From: Stramenopiles sp. TOSAG23-3
Taxonomy: Eukaryota; Sar
Direction: 5' to 3'
DNA: 10,085 bases
Assembly (NCBI GenBank): GCA_900128585.1
Contig: LT642507.1
Span: forward strand, 1-10,085
Below, one piece after another: positions 1-6,041 of the stretch (the first letter of the stretch is position 1; every line of letters begins with the position of its first letter). Under the pieces are notes generated by a model. That model saw only the letters and a list, made by a program, of their open reading frames with translations, was not told the DNA's origin and made no database searches. Made by a program: the position numbers and the translations under genes.

Positions 1-253
1 GAACGAGACCACGATTGTAAGTGGGAGTTGGGATAGAACCTTGCGTATTTGGGATTTGACAAACGATACGTCTCGGGTGATGAGAGGACACACTAATTTT
101 GTCAATTCGGTGATAAAATTAAACCAGACCACGATTGTTAGTGGAAGTGCGGATAGAACCTTGCGGGTATGGGAATTAAATAAATTACCTGACCAATGCA
201 GTGAAGTAAAAGATTTAACAATATGGGATAAATTAAAAAATTATTTTTTTTAG
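1..253 (+). CDS. WD40-repeat protein, C-terminal fragment (5' end outside the window)
   Basis: An open frame runs from base 2 to a TAG at 251-253, with no start codon needed because the gene enters from the left. It encodes 83 residues. Two WD40 blades are visible, each with a motif of the form T-T-I-V-S-G-S-x-D-R-T-L-R followed by a W-[DE]-L strand end, plus a linking G-H dipeptide (MRGHTNFVNSV). The blades are exactly 120 bp (40 codons) apart and their DNA is still very similar, which suggests recent duplication of repeat units. After the last blade comes a short tail ending in Lys/Tyr/Phe residues and no further domain. WD40 propellers are protein-interaction scaffolds. Two blades cannot form a propeller, so more must lie upstream, and any catalytic or signalling N-terminal domain is off-window. 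The specific function is unknown. Confidence 0.85.
   Translation, partial: NETTIVSGSWDRTLRIWDLTNDTSRVMRGHTNFVNSVIKLNQTTIVSGSADRTLRVWELNKLPDQCSEVKDLTIWDKLKNYFF
2..178 (+). repeat. Two 120-bp-spaced WD40-encoding DNA repeats
   Basis: Bases 2-58 and 122-178 align without gaps and differ at about 10 of 57 positions. Both begin AAC-[GC]AG-ACC-ACG-ATT and share AGT-GG-AGT and GAT-AGA-ACC-TTG-CG. Several differences are at third codon positions. This is in-frame tandem repetition of a 40-residue WD40 unit. Confidence 0.85.
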
Positions 254-629
254 ATTTTTTAAATTTTTACAAAATTCATTTTCGTATTAATATTACACCT
301 CCTCCTCATCTTTTGGGACTCTCTCTTCTTTTCTTCAGCAGTGTCTCTTCTTCTCTTTTTTTTCTTCTTCCTTCTTTTTTTTTTTTTTTTTTCTTCTTTT
401 CTTATTCTTTCTTCTTCTTTTTTTCTAAATTACTACAAATAAAAATCAATCCTGTGAATCAATGTTATAAATGTGGATATATTTTAAAATCTTGCCGTGA
501 TGAAATGAAAATTCATCCAGACTTATGCGTGGTGATCCTCTTGTACCGTATTTAACACTTTACAATTGGAAATGTGGAAATAATTGTTTTTCTTTTCCCC
601 CTTTGATATCGGAAAGACAACGCCGCGTG
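254..629. other. Spacer between WD40 gene and CCA-adding enzyme gene
   Basis: This stretch holds the 3' flank of the WD40 gene, a long polypyrimidine tract, and an AT-rich segment leading to the CCA gene. No tRNA or convincing ORF is seen. An open frame through the pyrimidine tract (313-555) encodes mostly Phe/Ser/Leu and lacks an ATG start. The CCA frame is open from an ATG at 525, so 525-629 may be 5' UTR or an N-terminal extension. Confidence 0.6.
344..426 (+). repeat. Polypyrimidine tract (T/C)
   Basis: Bases 344-426 are entirely T and C except for a single A at 404. The tract includes a T run of about 18 (375-392) and many TTC units. It lies about 200 bp upstream of the probable CCA start, with the pyrimidine strand on that gene's sense strand. 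It may be a promoter-associated element or simply a microsatellite. Confidence 0.8.
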
Positions 630-2535
630 ATGTCGTACCGCCTCATTTTCAAACGCACTGTCTCAAAGTCACCCGCACAGAAAGAGTTTTTCCGGCCGAT
701 ACAAAACCTCGTTTGTCGTTCGTGCTTCAGTTGCTCTGCAGACCGTCCGAATTTAAATGTTTCGGGGGTAGAGGAAAAGATTTTTAAAACTCTCGATAGG
801 GTTGTGCAAGATTTTGATCTGAACACGGAGGTCCGCGTCGCTGGAGGCTGGGTGCGCAACAAACTGCTGGGTTTGGACGGTGGTGACATAGATATTGCGC
901 TGACTAACATGTCGGGGTTAGAATTTGCGAACCATTTGAAAAGGAGTCTTCGGCTGCGAGCAAACAAGAAAGGTGGGGGTGCGGATGATCTAGGCAGCTA
1001 CCTGATCAAGGCAAACCCCGAACAATCGAAGCACCTGGAGACGGCGGCCGTGTGCCTCAATGGAGTATGGTTGGACTTCGTAAATATGAGGAGCGAGGTG
1101 TACGTAGACGATTCGGGGAGGATTCCTCAAATGTCGTTTGCAACTCCAGGAGAAGATGCAAACAGGCGCGATTTCACTGTTAACAGCATGTTTTATAACA
1201 TCCGCAGCAGGGAACTTGAAGATTTCACAGCAGTTGGCCTGAACGATCTTCGCAACAACATCCTCCGGACGCCACCGTCGCGACCCACTCTGGACGTCCT
1301 GTTGGAAGACCCGCTACGGGCTTATCGAGCAGTCCGATTTGCTGCCACGTACGGATTTCAGCTTGACAAAGATCTTCAGGCGGCTCTAGCCACCCCACAA
1401 CTGCACGAGGCCATTAAGCGCAAGATTCGTGGAGAGCGAATTACCACTGAAATGCGAAAAATGTACGATATCCCTGACAGGAAGTACTTGGAGGGCCTGG
1501 GTGTCCTGGGGCAAACAGGTCTTGGGCCAGTGATGATTCTGAAAGAGCCGGACAGTGGGTACTGTAAAAAAGGTGAGAACAAGGCCAATATTGATTTTGG
1601 CAAGTACGTGCAGGGGGTTGGAACTGAAAATGAAATGAGTGTGCTGAAAGATTTGTGGGGGAAAGGGCGCGTTCGGGTAGATACGCTATCAAGCATGTCC
1701 AAGATTGATGCGTCCGATCCCAATGGTGCCGCGACGTGGGGGATTTCACTTACCGTGGCTTCCATGGTATCAGTGCTCGCCGAATTTATGCCTATGAAAG
1801 AAATGGTTCAGATGGACAAGAGCACGGAAGCCAGTTTGCTGTTGGGCAATAGCAAATGTTCCAACAGACCGTACACAAATATAGTCAGTGCAACGGTGCT
1901 GAATGATGCCGAGGCGAAATTTGCAGAGTACAGGAGGCTTCAGAAAGTCATGGATGCCGTAGAAACGGCCGCAGGCATGTCTGAAAAGCGCTTTTTTGTT
2001 CCATTCGTCGCCAGCAAACTTCGAGGGGTCGCAAAGGACGTGTCAAAACTAGCCAATCTTATTTTTATCGCATCGCAGATTTTCCCCCTTGACGCGTACG
2101 AGTTGATTAAAGCACGAAATTTGACGGATGCGTCTCTATCTGTCGCTTTCTGGCTGCATTGTTTTGATAAAGGTTTTTGCCGGTACGGTATGCCTTTTGT
2201 GGAGGCATCGATAACCCTTGCGTGTATTCAAGCTTCCCCCCATGATTCCAAGCAAGCCGAAGTCCGCAGCCGTGCTTTATTGGATTTGTTTGGTCAAGTG
2301 GGGGGGGGGGCTGTCCCTCGAAACAACGGTTGCAGTTGGTCACAGTTTGGTGGATGGAAAGGAAATTTCAACGCTCACCAAAGCAGTTGGAAGAGATATT
2401 CGAAGGTTGAAGAGCACTGGACAATTGTGGAATTTGTTCAGCCTGGTGCTGGGAGAAGGGAATAAGAAAGAGGACTGCCTCGAATTTTTGTACGTTCTTC
2501 AGAGGCAGGACGACCAAACCGGGTTGAAGAGTTGA
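630..2535 (+). CDS. CCA tRNA nucleotidyltransferase, probably mitochondrial-targeted, frame broken at a poly-G run
   Basis: The product adds or repairs the 3'-terminal CCA of tRNAs from CTP and ATP (class II nucleotidyltransferase). Numbering from ATG 630: GGWVRNKLLG (72-81) leads to the metal-binding DID at 86-88; LDFVNMRSE is at 148-156, RRDFTVNSMFYN at 179-190, EDPLRAYRAVRFA at 226-238 and GERI at 268-271. The wording is closest to yeast and plant enzymes. The Asp usual in GGxVRD is Asn here. The first 40 residues are rich in Arg, Lys and Ser and poor in acids, like a mitochondrial presequence; an in-frame ATG at 525 would add 35 residues. As written, the frame leaves the family-like sequence after the G11 run at 2300-2310 and stops at 2463-2465. 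Dropping one G joins the +1 frame, which continues with plausible helical sequence to TGA 2533-2535, giving about 634 residues. The tail is on-frame only after this correction. Confidence 0.93.
2300..2310 (+). repeat. Homopolymer of 11 G at a coding frame break
   Basis: The codons GTG GGG GGG GGG G contain eleven consecutive G. Upstream the CCA enzyme frame is ATG 630; downstream the family-like frame is shifted +1. A tract of 10 G (or 7 or 13) would keep a single frame. Candidate causes are a sequencing or assembly homopolymer error, an allelic indel, or slippage. Confidence 0.85.
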
Positions 2536-2848
2536 TAAGTTGATGCACTAAACTTTAAAACGAAAAACTGGCTGTTATTTAAAGGTAATTAAAATGTATT
2601 TGATTTAAAATGAGAGTCTTAAAACATACTATATATTTTAAAATAATTAAAATGTATATCTTCTTTCGTATACTGCGAAGTTATCTCTGCTCCTGAGATT
2701 TTACTAATCAATAATACCCTCTTGTCACTTAGTCTTGATTATCGTTCTCATCGCACTAAACTAAACTTTTTGTAAAAAGGAGGGATTCTTAAAGACTTAA
2801 GAGAGTATAAGCAATAAACAAATCATTTCAAATAATATTTTACCTTTG
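2536..2848. other. Convergent AT-rich spacer (3' flanks of CCA and cytidine deaminase genes)
   Basis: These 313 bases lie between two tail-to-tail genes. A 14-bp direct repeat (TAATTAAAATGTAT) occurs at 2586-2599 and 2644-2657. An AATAAA hexamer on + at 2813-2818 is far from the CCA stop and is only a weak candidate polyadenylation signal. No coding potential or RNA gene was recognised. Confidence 0.6.
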
Positions 2849-3925
2849 TCATTCTGTGCATGTTTCCCCGTCTGCTTTCCGTTTTCTGTTTTTTTTCACG
2901 TCTGCAAAGAGGTGAATGATTTTTGCGCCCGGGGCAATTGTTTTCAGCAATTCTATTGAACTCTGCAGATGGTGGACTGGAGCGCCCCTTTTTTCCACGA
3001 GCACGGCCTCCTGAATCGATGCAAAATCCCTTACACCACATGCGCGCAAGGCAACGAGTGCTGCTTGCATTGGTGGTAATGATGGGTTGTATGCTGCATT
3101 TTCAACGTAGAAACCGGGGCAAATAATTATCTCCTCCCTCCCCTCGCTTTCGTCCCTTCCCTGCTCTGTCGATTCGGACTGATCCAGTTCTACTTTTTTT
3201 CTAATGCTTTTTCCCCGGCGAGCAACAAGCGAGATTCCTGCTGGAGAGTTCGTGTACGGCGAATAAGACCTATTGGCAGCATCCAGAGCCGCTTTTACCG
3301 CTTTCGGATTATTGTTTGAACTTATCGAATCGTCCGCGCTCGAACTGCTGATTTCAAGATTATTATCAAGCGTATCCAGAAAGCGATCCGTCGCGCCCAA
3401 GTCCGACGGGCCAAAAGCGTACGGCAATATTGCCGACATTTTTTTGTCCACTTGAGGGTTTGTAATAAGAACCCTTATATTACTTGCACCGGGCAACTCG
3501 TTCAAAAACTGTCGACAGTGACCACAAGGGGCTGCGTTCACGGCAAACATAGTGATGGCTTTCTCGCCGCGGTATGCAGCATTTGCCAACATGCACTGTT
3601 CCCCGTGGATTGTTGCCCCGATTCGCTCCCCAGTAAACTCCATATTGCAACCAAAATATACATTACCACTTTCACCAAGGCCCGCCACACCGACATAAAA
3701 CGAACTAATGGGTGGAATCGCGTTGCCTTTGATATGTTCGACTAAATTCTTAAGAAGCGTTGAAGTCTCCCATTGAAACTCATTTTCCAACTTCACCCTC
3801 TCTTCCTTAGTCAGCATCATACGATCATACGCAGCGCACTTCTTCAAGGCTTTATCAAGAGCCACGAATTCCACCGTGGCCGAAGGTGGAACTGGGGACA
3901 ACGCGGAGACGTAAGTATCCGTCAT
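2849..3925 (-). CDS. Cytidine deaminase, two-domain (E. coli Cdd / plant CDA type)
   Basis: The product hydrolyses cytidine and deoxycytidine to uridine and deoxyuridine in pyrimidine salvage. The 358-residue protein has a catalytic domain at about 70-185. It contains FGCNMEF (91-97, substrate-binding Asn94 and Glu96), IHGEQ (106-110, zinc His107 and catalytic Glu109) and PCGHCRQFLNEL (133-144, zinc Cys134 and Cys137). A Ser/Asn/Asp linker (192-206) leads to a second, non-catalytic deaminase-fold domain (209-342) with NRSYSPYTNSPAG and GFYVENAAYNPSLPPMQAAL, as in E. coli Cdd. The second domain lacks the zinc motif, as expected. Oddities: Gly replaces the usual Ala or Val in H[AV]E; an acidic, Ser/Glu-rich insert of about 30 residues splits the second domain (237-267); and the C-terminus ends in a basic KKNRKRK patch that might be a nuclear signal. 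The ATG at 3925 is the first in frame. The gene is convergent with the CCA gene and divergent from pirin. Confidence 0.95.
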   Translation of the reverse strand: MTDTYVSALSPVPPSATVEFVALDKALKKCAAYDRMMLTKEERVKLENEFQWETSTLLKNLVEHIKGNAIPPISSFYVGVAGLGESGNVYFGCNMEFTGERIGATIHGEQCMLANAAYRGEKAITMFAVNAAPCGHCRQFLNELPGASNIRVLITNPQVDKKMSAILPYAFGPSDLGATDRFLDTLDNNLEISSSSADDSISSNNNPKAVKAALDAANRSYSPYTNSPAGISLVARRGKSIRKKVELDQSESTEQGRDESEGREEIIICPGFYVENAAYNPSLPPMQAALVALRACGVRDFASIQEAVLVEKRGAPVHHLQSSIELLKTIAPGAKIIHLFADVKKNRKRKADGETCTE

Positions 3926-4245
3926 TGCGATAAAGTTTCTTCACCAACAAAAATTAAGTGTTTCTCAAAAACCCTCAGTTTTGTTTAATCACAAACATAC
4001 TCTGAATCGTCTTAGGATTACAACGATTTAACAAACACTGTTCGTTGTTTGTATCTACCACAGGAGGTGGTATTAATCAATATTATTATTTAAATATTTT
4101 ATTATTATTAATTTAATATAATATTAATTACACTGTATTATTACATAATATTATTATTATTATTTTTTATTTATTTTTCGCCGTCGTCGTCCGCCCCGTC
4201 GTCCTGAGGAGATTATTATAATTTAAATTATACGTACATCATTAG

Positions 4246-4356
4246 TCCTCCTTCCTCCTCCTACTACTATTATAATAATCGTATTATTAATAAATAATAA
4301 TAATAATACTTTCATTTGAATTGAAGTTTAGCAGCACCACCACAGAGGAAGGAGGA
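4246..4356. repeat. 12-bp perfect inverted repeat in the divergent spacer
   Basis: TCCTCCTTCCTC at 4246-4257 is the exact reverse complement of GAGGAAGGAGGA at 4345-4356, with about 87 bp of AT-rich DNA between. Both arms are purine/pyrimidine simple sequence, so chance is possible. It could also act as a paired element or a DNA-structure motif between the divergent genes. Confidence 0.55.
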
Positions 4357-4401
4357 AAGAAACCGAAATAGTATACTAGTAGTAATAAAAAAATAAAAAC
4401 T

Positions 4402-4437
4402 AGAAGAAGAAGAGAAGAGAGAAGAGAGAAGAAGAAA
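4402..4437 (+). repeat. 36-nt homopurine (GA) tract
   Basis: Uninterrupted A and G built from GAA and GA units. It is followed at once by a short tandem duplication of AAACCTTG. On the sense strand of the cytidine deaminase gene this is a polypyrimidine tract about 480 bp upstream of the start. Confidence 0.75.
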
Positions 4438-4698
4438 CCTTGAAACCTTGAATGATGATTCATAATAATAATTTAAAAAATAATAATAATAAATATATTA
4501 TTACAAAAAATTGCAGAATATATATGTAGAATTATATGACATCGCATGGTAGATAAATATTTGTTGATCGTTGAAAACCTGACGCAATTGACTTTCTAAT
4601 TAGGCAGTGTTAGACTCTTTATTTTTGTTGGAAAGGTGGATTTTTTTGGAACTACCATATCCATCGCTTCTGTTGTAGTATTCCACGTCTGACGAGCT

Positions 4699-5697
4699 AT
4701 GACAGAAAATGCAAACGAGGCCACCACAAATTTCGCAGCACCAGAAAGTCAGGTTGTTGGGCTTGGTGGGTATGTAGTAAAGCCTGTGGTTAAAAGGGTG
4801 TCTATCCCTTTGAAAAAAGAAGGTGCGGCTTTTTGGGTACGGAGAGCAGTAGGAAACGTTGAGTATATAACAGACAAGGAAGCAGACCCATTTATTTTAT
4901 TAGACGAGCTGGGCCCAAAAGTGTACAGGTCAGGGGAGTTCCCTGGGTCCCCGTGGCATCCGCACCGTGGTGTTGATACTGTCATGTACATGCTACAAGG
5001 TGAGGGTAGCTATGAGGACGTAAAAGGTCCCAAGGGAACTTTAAAGAAGGGGGATGTCCAATGGATCATGTCTGGCAGTGGAATAGAGCACATTGAAGGT
5101 ACTGATCACCCGGGAGGGACTTTGCACGCCTTTCAGCTATGGCTAAACTGCAAGGCTTCGAAAAAGATGGCAGACCCTAGCTACCAAGACGTTCCCGGAG
5201 AAGATATTCCTTTTGTACATATAAAGAAAGGTTTGGATGTAAAAATATTGGCAGGTTTGTGTCACAAAACGACAGGTGTCATTCAAACCCAGGTACCACT
5301 GCAATATTTGGATTTCAGGGTTATGGATACAGTTGAATATACGCACATAGCTCCGGTAGAAATGACCACGGGGATTGTGTACGTGTATCATGGCAGTGGT
5401 CTTTTTGGAGCCCAAGATATTGCGGCAAAGGAAGGGGATACTATTTTGTTAGGGAAAGGCGACTCACTCCGGTTCAAGTGTCAAAACGGTGGGCTGCCTC
5501 TTACCCAAAAGCGCATTTACCAAGAGGACCTGCGCTTCATCTTCTTGGCCGGTGCCCCACTAAATGAGCCCATTTGCAGGCATGGGACGATGGTTTTGAA
5601 TACGGCCGAAGAGATGGCGCTGGCGATCAAAGAGTACCAACAAAACAAGTTTCTAAAGACTGACCCGCTGGTCTTGCGCAAAATTAAGAGGGTGTGA
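4699..5697 (+). CDS. Pirin family protein (bicupin, Fe-binding)
   Basis: This 332-residue protein has the two-cupin pirin fold. Pirins bind iron; human pirin is a nuclear cofactor and several pirins have quercetin dioxygenase activity, but the role here is not readable from sequence. The N-terminal cupin has DPFILLDEL (63-71), HPHRGVDTVMYMLQG (87-101), GDVQWIMSGSGIEHIE (118-133) and an FQLWLN strand. All four expected metal ligands are present: His87, His89, His131 and Glu133. The C-terminal cupin (about 205-300) ends with the family signature GAPLNEPICRHGTMVLNTAE and a helical tail AIKEYQQNKF. The length is slightly above the usual 290 or so because of a 30-residue N-terminal extension with no clear targeting signal and a basic tail. 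The ATG at 4699 is the first in frame and is preceded by non-coding AT-rich DNA. The stop is TGA. It is divergent from the deaminase and convergent with the RCC1-ankyrin gene. Confidence 0.95.
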   Translation: MTENANEATTNFAAPESQVVGLGGYVVKPVVKRVSIPLKKEGAAFWVRRAVGNVEYITDKEADPFILLDELGPKVYRSGEFPGSPWHPHRGVDTVMYMLQGEGSYEDVKGPKGTLKKGDVQWIMSGSGIEHIEGTDHPGGTLHAFQLWLNCKASKKMADPSYQDVPGEDIPFVHIKKGLDVKILAGLCHKTTGVIQTQVPLQYLDFRVMDTVEYTHIAPVEMTTGIVYVYHGSGLFGAQDIAAKEGDTILLGKGDSLRFKCQNGGLPLTQKRIYQEDLRFIFLAGAPLNEPICRHGTMVLNTAEEMALAIKEYQQNKFLKTDPLVLRKIKRV

Positions 5698-6041
5698 AAG
5701 CGTATCATGGAGTGCTGCTTAAAAAAGAATAAGAAAAGAGTGTCACTCTTCTTATAAAAATTTGTTCGTGATGTAGGGTCAACGATTTTTTTGACACGCT
5801 GGTTTGAGAAACAGCGCGGTAACGGTGGAAGTAGGACACGAAAATATATATTTTCCGGTTGATCGGTAGATTTACCAGAAATAAGTTTTCTAACTTTCTT
5901 AGCTTACTTCGTACTTTTAAAAAAACAAATTATATACTTTAAAAATGCTAAATGACATATCCTTGTAAACTTAAATAACAGCCAATTTTCTTGTTTTTAA
6001 ATCTTAAGAGAGACCATTTTGGTACTTTCTGCGCATTGGTC
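5698..6041. other. Convergent AT-rich spacer (3' flanks of pirin and RCC1-ankyrin genes)
   Basis: No ORF or RNA gene was recognised in this 344-nt stretch. A short inverted repeat (AAGAGTG at 5736-5742, CACTCTT at 5744-5750) lies about 40 nt after the pirin stop. It may be part of the 3' UTR, but a spacer of one base makes a stable hairpin doubtful. The part from about 5840 on is A/T-rich. Confidence 0.55.

Larger units (their letters stand above)
3926..4698. other. 773-bp divergent spacer (shared upstream region of cytidine deaminase and pirin genes)
   Basis: This must hold both promoters. Visible content: TTA/ATT/TAA trinucleotide-rich DNA (about 4075-4170 and 4265-4312), a short GC-rich patch (4180-4210) rich in GTC, a 12-bp inverted repeat, a 36-nt purine run, and a further AT-rich stretch (4455-4560). 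No ORF or RNA gene was recognised. AT-rich strings are too common here to single out a TATA box. Confidence 0.6.

Noticed and set aside
313-555. An 80-codon frame through the polypyrimidine tract ending in a Cys/His-spaced segment (CYKCGYI...KIHPDLC).
   Set aside because: It has no ATG start, half of it is Phe/Ser/Leu from simple sequence, and the Cys/His spacing is not supported by any surrounding finger-like residues.
560-967. A 135-codon minus-strand frame opposite the CCA gene start.
   Set aside because: It is antisense to conserved catalytic coding sequence, and its protein shows no recognisable motif.
1376-1765. Overlapping minus-strand frames of 129 and 102 codons inside the CCA gene.
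   Set aside because: They are low-complexity, Pro/Ser-rich shadows of the real plus-strand gene.
5736-5750. Rho-independent-like hairpin after the pirin stop.
   Set aside because: The arms are only seven bases with a one-base spacer, and the genome appears eukaryotic, where such terminators are not expected.
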